Source: Paenarthrobacter sp.
Lineage (GTDB): Bacteria; Actinomycetota; Actinomycetes; Actinomycetales; Micrococcaceae
NCBI GenBank assembly: GCA_031179305.1
Contig: JAPSHX010000001.1
Span: forward strand, 443,994 to 507,993
Length of the DNA: 64,000 nucleotides
Reading direction: 5' to 3'
Shown here: positions 50,735-60,125 of the stretch, one piece after another
Layout: each line of letters opens with the position of its first letter
Numbering within the stretch: position 1 is the first letter of the stretch
Made by a program: the position numbers and the translations under genes
The notes under the pieces: model-generated
Seen by the model: the letters and a program-made list of their open reading frames with translations, nothing else
The model's database searches: none
What the model was told of the DNA's origin: nothing

Positions 50735-53260
50735 CTAGTGGACCAGTTCCTCGGCGGAGGCCTTCCGACGATCACTGCGGTCCAGCTTGGCGCCTTCCAC
50801 ATCCACATCCGGGAGGATCCGTTCCAGCCACTTGGGGAGCCACCAGGCCTTCTCGCCCAGGAGGTACATCACGGCGGGAACAATCGTCATGCGGACCACG
50901 AAGGCATCAATCAGCACACCGAATGCCATGGCGAAGCCGAGGGGCCGGACCATGGTGAGGTGGCTGAAGATAAAGCCGGAGAACACACTGACCATGATGA
51001 TCGCGGCCGCGGTGACCACTGCTGCGGCGTGACTGAACCCGGAGCGGACAGCGTGCTTTGCGGACTCACCGTGTATGAAGGACTCCCTCATGCCGGAGGT
51101 GATGAACACCTGGTAGTCCATCGCCAGGCCGAACAGCACACCGATCAGGATGATGGGCAGGAAGCTCAGAACAGCACCGGGATTGGCGACGTCGAAGATG
51201 CCTCCCAGCCAGCCCCACTGATACACGGCAACCACGGCACCGAAGGCAGCGGCCAGCGAGAGCAGGAATCCACCGGTGGCCAGCAGGGGCACCACGATGG
51301 AACGGAACACCAGCAACAACAGGAGCAGTGACAGCCCGACGACGATCGCCAAGTACGGCGGCAACGCCGCGCCGAGCTTGTTGGAGACGTCAATGTTGCC
51401 TGCGGTTTGGCCGGTCAGGCCGATGGTCACGTCCAGATCGTCCTGAATTGCTGAGCCCTTGGCGCGGAGATCGGACACGACCTGAACGGTGCCGGCGCTG
51501 GCGGGACCCTCCTTCGGAATGACCTGGAAGACGGCGGTGCGGCGGTCGTCGCTCAATGCGACCGGCACGGCGGCAATGACGTTTTCTACGCTGCGGAGCT
51601 GGTCCGCGACGTCGAACTGCTTGTTCCTGGCATCGTTTTCGCTGAGGCCTTCGGGGAATTCGCCAACGACGACGATCGGTCCCGTTACGCCTTCGCCGAA
51701 GCTGCTGCGCGTGAGGTCGTAGGCCTTGAAGGCTTGCGAATCCACTGGCTCGGAGCCGCCGTCGGGAAGTGCCAGCCGCAGCTGCGATGCCGGCAACGCC
51801 AAGGCACCCAGCAGGGCGACGCTTGCCACGAGGGCAACCCACGGGTGACGCGTGACCATACCGCCCCAGCCACCGCTGCTGCGCTTCTCTTCGCGTTCCC
51901 TGTCCGCAGCTTCGTGGCCGGGCTCGGCGTTGTGCTTTGCAGCCTTGGCCCAAGCGCGCTTGGAAATGAGTCGGCGGCCAATCAGGGCCAGGACGGCGGG
52001 CGTCAGGGTCAAAGCTACGACGACGGCCACGCCGACTGTTGCTGCGGCCGCAACACCCATCACTGCGAGGAACGGCAACCCGGGAACCACCAGGGCCGCG
52101 AGGGCGATGATGACCGTGAGGCCGGCAAATAGCACGGCGTTGCCGGAGGTACCGGTGGCCAAGGCCGCAGATTCCTCGGCGTCCATACCGGACAGGAGCT
52201 GCGTGCGGTGACGGTTGACGATGAAGAGGGAATAGTCGATGCCAACCGCGAGTCCGAGCATCAGGGCAAGCATGGGGGAGATGGAGCTCATGTCGATCAC
52301 GCTGGTGAGGGCGAACGTTCCACCGACACCCACCGCAACGCCGATCAGCGCCATCAATAGAGGCAGGCCAGCCGCGATCAGCGTGCCGAGCATCAGGATC
52401 AGGACAAGGGCGGCCACTGCTACGCCGACGATTTCTGCAATGCCGAAGATCTCAGAGACGTCCTCGGTGATTTCCTTGCTGGCGTAGGCAGTAACACCGG
52501 CGGAAGAGACTCCGTGGACGATCTCCTGGACTTCTTCGCGGACGGCGGGGTCAACGGCGTTGATGGAGGTCTTGAACTGGACCTGCGCGATTGCAGCTCT
52601 GTTGTCGCTGGAGACAAAACGCATGCCCTCAGAGGCCTCAAGCTGTCGCTTGCCGAGGGCCAGAGCGGCGGCTCCGTCGGCGGCTTCCTTGATTCCGGCG
52701 TCGAGCTTTTCCTTCCCTGCGGCGAGTTCGGCGCGCTGCGTAGCCAGCTGCGCTTCAATCTGTGCAGGACTGAGGCCGGCCGCGGCCAGTTGCTGCTCCG
52801 CCCCAGCGAGCTGAGCTTCGCCTGCAGTCAGCTGGGAGCGAGCGGCGTCCAACTGGGTTTGTCCCTCGGCGGCCTTAGCTTCACCGGCGGCAAGGTCCGC
52901 GGCGGCCTTGTCCAATTGCTCCTGCGTTGTGAAGGGGTTTACGGTGCCCTGCACGTCCGGCATGGCTTCCAGCTTGATGAGCGCAGCGGCGACCGCGTCC
53001 TTCTTGGCTTGGTCGAAGCCGGCATCTGCGGCGTCGAAAACTACGCTGGCCGAGCCGCCTGACGAACCGGGCAGGGCCTCCTTCAGCTTGTCCGCCATCT
53101 GCTGGGTTTCGGTGCCCGGGATGGTGAAGTTGTTGGACATGGTGCCGTGGAACGCTGCGGCTGAGCCACCCACTGCCACCATGACGGCCAGCCATATGGA
53201 GATGACCAGCCAGCGGCGGCGATACGAAAATTTGCCGAGACGGTAGAGGAACGAGGCCAT
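50735..53260 (-). CDS. MMPL-family (RND-type) exporter
   Basis: An 841-residue membrane protein of the MMPL/YdfJ group, RND superfamily, with two repeats of a single helix, a large outer domain and five further helices. The first outer loop holds a long Ala/Gln/Leu-rich coiled coil (about residues 115-210, LAAGEAKAAEGQTQLDAARS pattern). GIDYSLFIVNRHR in helix 4 and GLAMDYQVFITSGMRE in the second half carry the Asp-Tyr pair of MMPL proton relay sites. Substrates are lipids or drugs in relatives. ATG 53258-53260 lies one base after the tetR stop, so it is translationally coupled and regulated with it. Confidence 0.9.
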   Translation of the reverse strand: MASFLYRLGKFSYRRRWLVISIWLAVMVAVGGSAAAFHGTMSNNFTIPGTETQQMADKLKEALPGSSGGSASVVFDAADAGFDQAKKDAVAAALIKLEAMPDVQGTVNPFTTQEQLDKAAADLAAGEAKAAEGQTQLDAARSQLTAGEAQLAGAEQQLAAAGLSPAQIEAQLATQRAELAAGKEKLDAGIKEAADGAAALALGKRQLEASEGMRFVSSDNRAAIAQVQFKTSINAVDPAVREEVQEIVHGVSSAGVTAYASKEITEDVSEIFGIAEIVGVAVAALVLILMLGTLIAAGLPLLMALIGVAVGVGGTFALTSVIDMSSISPMLALMLGLAVGIDYSLFIVNRHRTQLLSGMDAEESAALATGTSGNAVLFAGLTVIIALAALVVPGLPFLAVMGVAAAATVGVAVVVALTLTPAVLALIGRRLISKRAWAKAAKHNAEPGHEAADREREEKRSSGGWGGMVTRHPWVALVASVALLGALALPASQLRLALPDGGSEPVDSQAFKAYDLTRSSFGEGVTGPIVVVGEFPEGLSENDARNKQFDVADQLRSVENVIAAVPVALSDDRRTAVFQVIPKEGPASAGTVQVVSDLRAKGSAIQDDLDVTIGLTGQTAGNIDVSNKLGAALPPYLAIVVGLSLLLLLLVFRSIVVPLLATGGFLLSLAAAFGAVVAVYQWGWLGGIFDVANPGAVLSFLPIILIGVLFGLAMDYQVFITSGMRESFIHGESAKHAVRSGFSHAAAVVTAAAIIMVSVFSGFIFSHLTMVRPLGFAMAFGVLIDAFVVRMTIVPAVMYLLGEKAWWLPKWLERILPDVDVEGAKLDRSDRRKASAEELVH

Positions 53261-53261
53261 G

Positions 53262-53987
53262 TCAGAACCGATCTTTGGTGGTTGAAACGGAAGGTGAGGC
53301 TGCTGAGGCGTGCAGGGACGCGTCCGACGGCGGCGCGAAGCCAGCGCCGAGAAGGCCCATCGCATCGATGAGGTGCTGGCGGAGGACGGCGAGGGATTTG
53401 GGGGAAAGATCTGGTCCGTATTCGGCGAACCAGACGGTCATTGCCGCTTTACCGCAGGAGATGACGGAACCTGCGAGGGCGTGAAGGTAGAGCTCACTGA
53501 TGCCGGTGCCGAGCCTGCCGCGGGCAGCGTCAATGATCTGCTCGGTGCAGTGCTCCCAGGCTTCAAGTTCGGAGCGGGCCAGCTGACGGTTGTCCTGCGT
53601 CAGGCTGAACAGCTCGGCCATGGGAGCCACGGACATGGGATCGGCCAGCGCCATGAGGGCGGCCTGCGCGGATTCGAGGATCGACTCGTGCGCCGGGCGC
53701 AGCCGGAACTGCTCCAGCGCGTGGTCCATGAAGCCGTCGGCTACGGAGGCCAGGGCGGCTTCGAGGCTGGGGAAGTAGTTGAAAAAGGTTCGCCGTGAGA
53801 CACCCGCGCTGGCCGCGATGTCTTCCACGGTGAAATTACCGGACCCGTTGCTGCGCAAAAGGTCCAGGGCTGCGGAGGCGATGGAGCTGCGGGTGGCCGC
53901 CTTGTTGAGTTCGCGCCGTGAGGGGGTAGCGGGCTCAGCAGTGGTGGACGACTCCGCAGAGGCTTCCTGTCTACTGGTTTGGATCAC
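53262..53987 (-). CDS. TetR-family repressor
   Basis: A 241-residue TetR/AcrR regulator. The N-terminal HTH reads FTVEDIAASAGVSRRTFFNYFPS after an unstructured 30-residue tail; the C-terminal helices form the ligand and dimer domain. The start is GTG 53985-53987 with no ribosome binding site: a TTGCGC (-35) and TAGTGT (-10) lie directly upstream so that transcription would start at the GTG, i.e. a leaderless mRNA. A 16-bp operator fills the spacer between the two hexamers, so it very likely represses itself and the MMPL exporter gene that begins one base past its stop. Confidence 0.88.
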   Translation of the reverse strand: MIQTSRQEASAESSTTAEPATPSRRELNKAATRSSIASAALDLLRSNGSGNFTVEDIAASAGVSRRTFFNYFPSLEAALASVADGFMDHALEQFRLRPAHESILESAQAALMALADPMSVAPMAELFSLTQDNRQLARSELEAWEHCTEQIIDAARGRLGTGISELYLHALAGSVISCGKAAMTVWFAEYGPDLSPKSLAVLRQHLIDAMGLLGAGFAPPSDASLHASAASPSVSTTKDRF

Positions 53988-53999
53988 ATACTTACACTA

Positions 54000-54015
54000 A
54001 GTGCAAGTTTGCACT
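54000..54015 (-). promoter_or_regulatory. TetR operator inside the tetR-MMPL promoter
   Basis: AGTGCAA-GT-TTGCACT (54000-54015): perfect 7-bp arms with a two-base centre. It lies within the 18-bp spacer between TTGCGC (complement of 54018-54023) and TAGTGT (complement of 53994-53999), so bound repressor would block RNA polymerase. Confidence 0.7.
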
Positions 54016-54043
54016 CTGCGCAATTTGGTCGGGAGAGGGCATG

Positions 54044-54121
54044 CAAAAAGTCCCGCCCTGGTCTGTCATGCCCACCGTTGAAGGGCGAGGAGAACGAACC
54101 AGGGCGGGACTCGGAAAGGCC
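54044..54121 (-). terminator. Intrinsic terminator of the YbjQ-like gene
   Basis: Perfect 14-bp arms AGTCCCGCCCTGGT (54049-54062) and its complement (54108-54121), immediately followed on the minus strand by TTTTT (complement of 54044-54048). The loop is 45 bases, unusually long. It begins three bases past the stop codon. Confidence 0.85.
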
Positions 54122-54124
54122 AGG

Positions 54125-54547
54125 CTAGAACTGTGTTGGGGGAGCGGGCGGAGTCGGCTGGCTCTGCTGCTGCGCAGGCGTTTTGGTCAGGTAGATTGAC
54201 TGGCCCGTTGCTCCGGGCTCACCCTCACCCAGCGGCAGCACGTACACGGCGGTTCCGTAGGCACATACTTCGGTCCAGTTGGTGCCCATTTCCGAGGTAT
54301 CAAACCGCATAGCCACAATAGCGTTGGCGCCACGCTGCTGTGCCTCGTTGACCATGCGTGCCATGACTTCCTGGCGGCTTTCGTAGAGGGCTTTGGTCAT
54401 TTCGGGCAGTTCGCCGCCGCCGAGGGAGCGGAAGCCGGCCAGCATTTGGGAACCGATATCGCGTGAACGGACAGTGAGGCCCATGACTTCGCCGAAGACG
54501 GCGTCGATGCGGTGGCCCGGGATTTCGTTGGAGGTGACGATCAACAT
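54125..54547 (-). CDS. YbjQ/UPF0145 family protein
   Basis: A 140-residue protein of the YbjQ/UPF0145 family, sometimes called heavy-metal-binding; it forms a pentameric beta-barrel-like fold in structures, but its role is unknown. Core motifs: TSNEIPGHRIDAVFGEVMGL at the N-terminus, ANAIVAMRFDTSEMG in the middle and YGTAVYVLPL at the end of the core. A Pro/Gln-rich tail of about 30 residues extends beyond the family's usual length. ATG is at 54545-54547. It stands alone between two hairpins, with an intrinsic terminator three bases past its stop. Confidence 0.85.
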   Translation of the reverse strand: MLIVTSNEIPGHRIDAVFGEVMGLTVRSRDIGSQMLAGFRSLGGGELPEMTKALYESRQEVMARMVNEAQQRGANAIVAMRFDTSEMGTNWTEVCAYGTAVYVLPLGEGEPGATGQSIYLTKTPAQQQSQPTPPAPPTQF

Positions 54548-54582
54548 GGTCCGAGCCTATCCAGACTTGCGCTCTTAAACGG

Positions 54583-54618
54583 GCAAATCCCCCGGGGAGA
54601 ACTCCCCGGGGGATTTGC
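54583..54618. terminator. Hairpin after the dicarboxylate symporter gene
   Basis: Perfect 17-bp arms (54583-54599 and 54602-54618) around two bases, located 22 bp past the symporter stop and 35 bp upstream of the YbjQ-like start. It has no T-run on the minus strand. Confidence 0.8.
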
Positions 54619-54640
54619 GCCAGTCCATAGAGGCACAAAC

Positions 54641-56074
54641 TTAGGCTTTTGAATCGGCCAGTTCGCGCTCGTTTACTTCTGCCGCTGCCTTGTCGGCGGC
54701 GAACTCGTCCGCGAACGCTGCCCCGTTACGGGGTGCGTTGTACAGTGACTCGTCCAGGATGCCCTGGCGCTTGGCCACGATGGCGGGGACCAGTGCCTGG
54801 CCCGCGACGTTGACGGCGGTGCGGCCCATATCCAGGATCGGATCGATCGCCAGGAGGAGGCCGACGCCGGCAAGCGGGAGACCCAGCGTGGACAGGGTCA
54901 GCGTAAGCATGACGACGGCGCCGGTGGTGCCTGCCGTAGCAGCGGAACCGAGGACGGAGACCAGAACGATCAGCAGGTACTGGCTGAAGTCCAGGTTGAT
55001 GCCAAAGAACTGTGCCACGAAGATCGCTGCGATGGCCGGGTAGATGGCTGCGCAACCGTCCATCTTGGTGGTGGCACCCAGCGGGACGGCGAAGGAAGCG
55101 TAACCGGAAGGGACGCCAAGGTTCCGCTCAGTGACGCGCTGCGTGAGCGGAAGCGTGCCGATCGAGGAGCGGGAGACGAACGCCAGCTGGACAGCCGGCC
55201 AAACACCGGAGAAGTACTGCTTGACGGACAGCCCGTGGACGCGGACCAAAATGGGGTAGAGGACGAAGAGCACCAGTGCCAGGCCAATGTAGATTGCGGC
55301 GGTGAACTTGCCCAGGGAGCCGATGGTGTCCCAGCCGTAGATGGCCACGGCGTTTCCGATCAGGCCGATGGTGCCCAGCGGGGCGACGCGGATGATCCAC
55401 CACAGGACCTTCTGGATGACTGCCAATGCGGATGCGTTGAAGGTCAGGAAGGCTTCAGCCTGCTTGCCCACTTTGAGGGCGGCAACGCCGATTGCGATGG
55501 CGATCACCAGGATCTGGAGCACGTTGAAGTTGACGGCAGTGCTGACAGTGGTGGCAGCGTTGGCGCTCTCGGTGACGGTGGAGCTGGCGCCGAGTCCAAG
55601 GAAGTTCTTGGGGAACAGGCCGATCAGGAAAGCCCACCAGTCACCGGTCTTGCCGGCGTACTTTGCCTCTTCGGTGATGCCTGTTGCAGCGCCTGGTTGC
55701 AGGAGCACGCCGAGCCCAATGCCGATCAGCACCGAAACCAGTGAGGTGATGGCGAACCACAGCAGAGTGGTCCACGCCAGTCGCGCGGCATTGGAGACTT
55801 GGCGCAGGTTCGCGATGGAGCTCACCACGGCGGTGAAAATCAAAGGAACGACGGCGGTCTGCAGCAACGAGACGTAGCTGGAACCAATCGTCTGGAGGGT
55901 AGCGCCGAGGCCATTGGGAGCGGTCTTGGTGCTGCCCGTGTACTTGGCGATGAGGCCAAAGATAAGGCCGACGATGAGGGCTGCGATGATCTGGACGCCG
56001 AAGGATCCGGCCCACTTGGGGAGCTGGAAGCCGGTCTTGCCAGCTGCTGGGGAAGTGTTGGTTGAGGTGCTCAC
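54641..56074 (-). CDS. Dicarboxylate/amino acid:cation symporter (DAACS family)
   Basis: A 477-residue transporter of the GltP/DctA/SdcS family, which takes up C4-dicarboxylates or acidic amino acids with protons or sodium. The re-entrant loop serine motif appears as SRSSIGTLPLT (helical hairpin 1), and the substrate and ion region as GATTKMDGCAA (helix 7), GTTGAVVMLTLTLS (hairpin 2) and LAIDPILDMGRTAVNVAGQ (helix 8). Helix 7 has TKMDG where NMDGT is usual. The start is given as GTG 56072-56074 from similarity in length to relatives; ATG 56096-56098 is in frame and neither has a good ribosome binding site. Confidence 0.88.
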   Translation of the reverse strand: MSTSTNTSPAAGKTGFQLPKWAGSFGVQIIAALIVGLIFGLIAKYTGSTKTAPNGLGATLQTIGSSYVSLLQTAVVPLIFTAVVSSIANLRQVSNAARLAWTTLLWFAITSLVSVLIGIGLGVLLQPGAATGITEEAKYAGKTGDWWAFLIGLFPKNFLGLGASSTVTESANAATTVSTAVNFNVLQILVIAIAIGVAALKVGKQAEAFLTFNASALAVIQKVLWWIIRVAPLGTIGLIGNAVAIYGWDTIGSLGKFTAAIYIGLALVLFVLYPILVRVHGLSVKQYFSGVWPAVQLAFVSRSSIGTLPLTQRVTERNLGVPSGYASFAVPLGATTKMDGCAAIYPAIAAIFVAQFFGINLDFSQYLLIVLVSVLGSAATAGTTGAVVMLTLTLSTLGLPLAGVGLLLAIDPILDMGRTAVNVAGQALVPAIVAKRQGILDESLYNAPRNGAAFADEFAADKAAAEVNERELADSKA

Positions 56075-56322
56075 CGGAACACGGTAGGTGCATCGCAAAT
56101 AACATAGCGAACGGACGTTGAGAAATGTTACGCAGCCCCAATGCCTCCAAGCGGGCCTATGCCTTGAATAGCGGCGAAGTTCCGCGCGAGTGTGAAGTTA
56201 TTCCCGCCAAACATGTGGTGATGATCTCTGTACTAAGACCGAAGGCCGGGCATCCGGCAGTGTGCGTCAAAGCGCCGAAGGAGCAGCACACCGAGGATGT
56301 CCGGCCGCTGGGCGGACCCGTC

Positions 56323-58005
56323 TCAGCCCAGCAACGCCCGTCGGAGTACGTCCAAACCCACGGAACCGATGTTCAGGGCCTTGCTGTGGAAGGACTTGAG
56401 GTCGAAGGCGTCGCGGGATTCAAGCTCTGTCCGGATCTGCTCCCACAAACGCTGGCCCACTTTGTAGGACGGGGCCTGGCCGGGCCAGCCGAGGTATCGG
56501 GTGAACTCGAACTGGAGTTGGCCTTCGCTGATGTCGAGGTTGGCTCTGAGGAAGTCGAAGCCCTTCTCGGGTGTCCACGTCCCCGTGCCCCAGCGTTCGG
56601 GAACAGGCAATTCCAAATGGACTCCGATGTCGAACACAACGCGGGCAGCACGCATGCGCTGGCCGTCCAACATACCCATGTGGTCGCCCGGGTCCTTGAG
56701 GTAGCCCAATTCGAGCATGAGCTGCTCGGCGTAGAGTGCCCAGCCTTCGCCGTGGCCCGACACCCAGCAAACATTTCGACGCCAGTTGTTGAGGAGTTCG
56801 CGGCGATACGTTGCCGTGGCTACTTGGAGGTGGTGGCCGGGAACGCCTTCGTGGAACACCGTGGTTGTTTCGGACCAGGTGGTGAAGGTGTCTTCGCCTG
56901 CCGGCACGGACCACCACATGCGCCCGGGCCGGGAGAAGTCGTCGGACGGGCCGGTGTAGTAGATGCCGCCCTCATCGGTGGGGGCGATCATGCATTCGAG
57001 GGTTTTCATGACGTCGGGGATGTCGAAGTGGACGTCGGCGAGCTCAGAGACTGCCCGGTCGGAGAGTTCCTGCATCCAGGCCTTGAGGGCGTCCGTGCCC
57101 TTGATCTGGCGGGCGGGATCGTTATTGAGAATGCTCTTGGCTTCTTCAATCGAGGCGCCCGGTTTTATCTGGCCGGCAACCTTCTCCTGCTCGCTGATCA
57201 GCCGTTCGAGCTCTTGGACGCCCCAAGCATACGTTTCTTCCAGGTCGACTTCGGCGCCAATAAAGGAGCGGGAGGCCAAGGCATAACGCTCACGGCCCAC
57301 GGCGTCCTTTTCCGGGGCTACGGGGAGGAGCTCGTCCCGAAGGAAGTCGCCCAAGGCACTGTACGCAGAACGCGCGGCCGCAGTCCCGGCGTCGAGCTTT
57401 GACTGGACGTCCGCAGGAAGAGGCTGCCCACCAAGGGAAGCGGAGGAAGCCATCTTGGCGAAGAAGCCATCCTCTGCCGCGTACCTGCCGGTCTGCTCAA
57501 TGACGATCCGCACTTGGCGGGCGGCGGCTACTCTTCCGGCGGCAGCAGCCGAGCGAAGTGATGCAATATAGCCCTCGATCGCACCGGGAACGTTCGCAGC
57601 ACGGCCGGCAATGTGCTCCCACTGTTCCACCGTGTCCGTGGGCATGAGGTCGAAGATGGCGCGAATGTCCTGGGCGGGGGAGGCAATGTTGTTGAGGTCG
57701 GCCGCATCCCAGCCTGACTCGTGGATCTCCAGGTCCAAGCCGAGCCGCTCGCGCATGGCGTCGAGGGTGACGGCGTCCACATCATCGGACGGCTCAAGGC
57801 CTGCCAGAGCATCCAAGGCCAACTTTGTGGCCTCGGCATGCGCCTCAGCACCAGCAGGCGAGTAATCCGGGTATTCCGTTTCGTGTCCCGGCAAGCCCAG
57901 CGTGGTGGCGAAGCTGGGATTGAGTTCGATCAGCTTTTCTGTGTACGCGTCAGCGACGGCATCGATGGCGGACTTCGGGCGTACGGGAGTGTTTGCAGTA
58001 GTCAC
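56323..58005 (-). CDS. DUF885 family putative metallopeptidase
   Basis: A 560-residue protein of the DUF885 family. The zinc-binding HExxH-type element is seen as HEGVPGHH, starting at H385, with a conserved GHGEGWALYAEQLM helix downstream that may give the third ligand. The protein has no signal peptide, so it is probably cytoplasmic. Its natural substrates are not known, although relatives are annotated as dipeptidases or carboxypeptidases. The start is GTG 58003-58005. It is followed by the symporter gene on the same strand and preceded by accE; a role in peptide use is only a guess. Confidence 0.82.
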   Translation of the reverse strand: MTTANTPVRPKSAIDAVADAYTEKLIELNPSFATTLGLPGHETEYPDYSPAGAEAHAEATKLALDALAGLEPSDDVDAVTLDAMRERLGLDLEIHESGWDAADLNNIASPAQDIRAIFDLMPTDTVEQWEHIAGRAANVPGAIEGYIASLRSAAAAGRVAAARQVRIVIEQTGRYAAEDGFFAKMASSASLGGQPLPADVQSKLDAGTAAARSAYSALGDFLRDELLPVAPEKDAVGRERYALASRSFIGAEVDLEETYAWGVQELERLISEQEKVAGQIKPGASIEEAKSILNNDPARQIKGTDALKAWMQELSDRAVSELADVHFDIPDVMKTLECMIAPTDEGGIYYTGPSDDFSRPGRMWWSVPAGEDTFTTWSETTTVFHEGVPGHHLQVATATYRRELLNNWRRNVCWVSGHGEGWALYAEQLMLELGYLKDPGDHMGMLDGQRMRAARVVFDIGVHLELPVPERWGTGTWTPEKGFDFLRANLDISEGQLQFEFTRYLGWPGQAPSYKVGQRLWEQIRTELESRDAFDLKSFHSKALNIGSVGLDVLRRALLG

Positions 58006-58070
58006 CCACAGAGCCTAGCCGCGACAACGCTTACGTGAAAGGGTTGTTGAACTTTCTACGGACGACGGAA

Positions 58071-58325
58071 TTAACCCCTGCTGCGCTTCCAAGCACCCGG
58101 ACCTGGTGTGGGGTCCAGGCGGAGTTGTTGGCGACGCACCCAGTGCCGGACGTTCGGCTTGGACGAGGCCTCTTCCTGCCGGACTCCCAGTGAAACCACG
58201 ACGGCGGCGAGCGCCGCGAGCTCTTCGGCCGTCGGTTCGCCCTTGACCACCGAGAACATCGGTTCGGCAGGCGACTCAGCGGCTACTCCGTCAGGCGCCA
58301 AATCGGCGCGATGCTTGGGCGCCAT
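58071..58325 (-). CDS. accE: Acyl-CoA carboxylase epsilon subunit
   Basis: An 84-residue acyl-CoA carboxylase epsilon chain, the small actinobacterial subunit that strengthens alpha-beta assembly. The family core is seen: FSVVKGEPTAEELAALAAVV, then a basic C-terminus with W and R residues (RHWVRRQQLRLDPTPGPGAWKRS). ATG 58323-58325 overlaps the beta-subunit stop (TGATG); GTG 58328 one codon earlier is possible. This gene order, beta then epsilon, is the usual actinobacterial arrangement. Confidence 0.88.
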   Translation of the reverse strand: MAPKHRADLAPDGVAAESPAEPMFSVVKGEPTAEELAALAAVVVSLGVRQEEASSKPNVRHWVRRQQLRLDPTPGPGAWKRSRG

Positions 58326-59908
58326 CACAGCGGGATGTTTCCGTGCTTCTTGGTGGGCAGGCTCGCGCGCTTGTCGCGGAGGGCCCGGAGTCCGCGGATG
58401 ATCTGCAGGCGGGTATCCGAGGGAGCAATAACTGCGTCAACATAGCCCAGCTGCGCCGCCTGGTACGGGTTGAGGAGTTCTTCCTCGTAGCCCTGGATGA
58501 TCTCGGCGCGCTTGGCCTCCACGTCGCCGCCGGCTTCGGCGACGGCAGCGAGGTCACGACGGTAAAGGATGTTCACTGCCCCCTGGGCACCCATGACGCC
58601 GATCTGGGCCGTAGGCCACGCGAGGTTCAGGTCAGCGCCCAACTTCTTGGAGCCCATCACGATGTACGCGCCACCGTAGGCCTTGCGGGTGATGACGGTG
58701 AGCTTGGGAACGGTCGCTTCAGCGTAGGCGTAGAGGAGCTTGGCGCCACGGCGGATGATGCCCTGGAACTCCTGGTCCTTACCGGGTAGGAAGCCAGGGA
58801 CGTCAACCAGCGTGATGATGGGGATGTTGAAAGCGTCGCAGTGGCGGACGAACCGGGCAGCCTTCTCCGAGGCGGAGATATCGAGGGTTCCCGCGAACTG
58901 CATGGGCTGGTTGGCCACGATGCCCACGGTGTGTCCCTCAACGCGGCCGTAGCCGATCATCACGTTGGGAGCGTAGAGCGACTGCATTTCCAGAAAATGG
59001 GCGTCGTCCACGATCTGCTCAATGACTTTGCGCATGTCGTATGGCTGGTTGGCGGAGTCGGGAATCAGCGAGTCCAGCGCGTGGTCGTCGTCGTTCAGTT
59101 CCAGTTCCTGGTCGTGCTCCACCACGGGGGCCTCGGACAGGTTGTTGGAGGGCAGGAAGTCCAGGAGTTCGCGGACGAATTCGATCGCGTCGGCTTCGTC
59201 GGAAGCCAGGTAGGTGGAGGTGCCGGTGGTGGCGTTGTGCTGCCGCGCGCCACCGAGGGTTTCCATGTCCACGTCCTCACCGGTGACGGTCTTGATGACG
59301 TCAGGTCCGGTGATGAACATGTGGGATGTCTTGTCCACCATGACCACGTAATCAGTCAAGGCGGGGGAGTAGGCAGCGCCGCCGGCGCACGGGCCCATTA
59401 TGAGGGAGATCTGGGGGACCACGCCGGAAGCGTGGACGTTGTTGCGGAAAATGTCCGCGAACATGGCCAGCGAAGCAACGCCTTCCTGGATTCGTGCGCC
59501 GCCGCCGTCGTTGATCCCGACAACCGGGCAACCGTTGCGGAGGGCGAATTCCTGGACCTTGACGATCTTTTCCCCGTTGACCTGGCTGAGTGAGCCGCCG
59601 TAGACGCTGAAGTCTTGGCTATAAATGGCGATGAGTCGGCCATCTACGGTTCCGTATCCGGAGACCACGCCGTCACCGAGCGGCTTTTTCTTTTCCATGC
59701 CGAAAGCGGTGGATCGGTGGACTGCGAGGGCGTCGAACTCGACGAACGATCCGGGATCGACCAGAAGGTCGATGCGTTCGCGGGCGGTGTTCTTGCCGCG
59801 AGCGTGCTGCTTTTCGATTGCTTCCGGGCCGGAAGGCTGTTCTGCACGGGCCTGGCGGTCGCGGAAGTCGGCAATCTTTCCCGCTGTCGTTGTCAGATCG
59901 TGGCTCAT
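58325..59908 (-). CDS. Acyl-CoA carboxylase beta subunit (carboxyltransferase)
   Basis: A 527-residue PccB/AccD5-type carboxyltransferase that moves the carboxyl group from biotin to propionyl- or acetyl-CoA. Motifs: [17 protein letters not shown] near the N-terminus, [13 protein letters not shown] (acyl-CoA oxyanion region), [14 protein letters not shown] and [15 protein letters not shown] (biotin-side oxyanion hole). ATG 59906-59908 has GGAGA six bases upstream; the longer frame to 60070 would enter the upstream intergenic region and lacks support. The epsilon subunit gene overlaps its stop. The alpha subunit gene is 8.5 kb away on the same strand. Confidence 0.93.
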   Translation of the reverse strand: MSHDLTTTAGKIADFRDRQARAEQPSGPEAIEKQHARGKNTARERIDLLVDPGSFVEFDALAVHRSTAFGMEKKKPLGDGVVSGYGTVDGRLIAIYSQDFSVYGGSLSQVNGEKIVKVQEFALRNGCPVVGINDGGGARIQEGVASLAMFADIFRNNVHASGVVPQISLIMGPCAGGAAYSPALTDYVVMVDKTSHMFITGPDVIKTVTGEDVDMETLGGARQHNATTGTSTYLASDEADAIEFVRELLDFLPSNNLSEAPVVEHDQELELNDDDHALDSLIPDSANQPYDMRKVIEQIVDDAHFLEMQSLYAPNVMIGYGRVEGHTVGIVANQPMQFAGTLDISASEKAARFVRHCDAFNIPIITLVDVPGFLPGKDQEFQGIIRRGAKLLYAYAEATVPKLTVITRKAYGGAYIVMGSKKLGADLNLAWPTAQIGVMGAQGAVNILYRRDLAAVAEAGGDVEAKRAEIIQGYEEELLNPYQAAQLGYVDAVIAPSDTRLQIIRGLRALRDKRASLPTKKHGNIPL

Positions 59909-60085
59909 CAAGTGTCTCCGGCTCTTTAGCTGATATTCGCTGGCGCAATCCAGGGCACGGACAAGTAGCTGACTTAAGTAGCTTCCGTACAAAGAACAGG
60001 CCCCGCAGGCCAGTCTAGTGACGCCTTTGCCGCGAACCGCTGTAGAAACCCTACAATTTTCCGTGTCCAAGCCAAAGCCGACACC

Positions 60086-60105
60086 ATGTTACCCGCCAGT
60101 AACAT
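60086..60105. promoter_or_regulatory. Inverted repeat before the SDR gene
   Basis: ATGTTAC (60086-60092) and GTAACAT (60099-60105) are perfect 7-bp arms around a 6-base centre, between the divergent carboxylase beta and SDR genes. It covers the -35 region expected from a TAGAGT -10 hexamer at 60114-60119. It is a probable repressor site. Confidence 0.55.
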
Positions 60106-60125
60106 AGTTGGGCTAGAGTGTCCCC

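Noticed and set aside
56125..57402. A 425-residue plus-strand frame
   Set aside because: It overlaps the DUF885 gene on the other strand, whose HEGVPGHH metal site marks the true coding strand.
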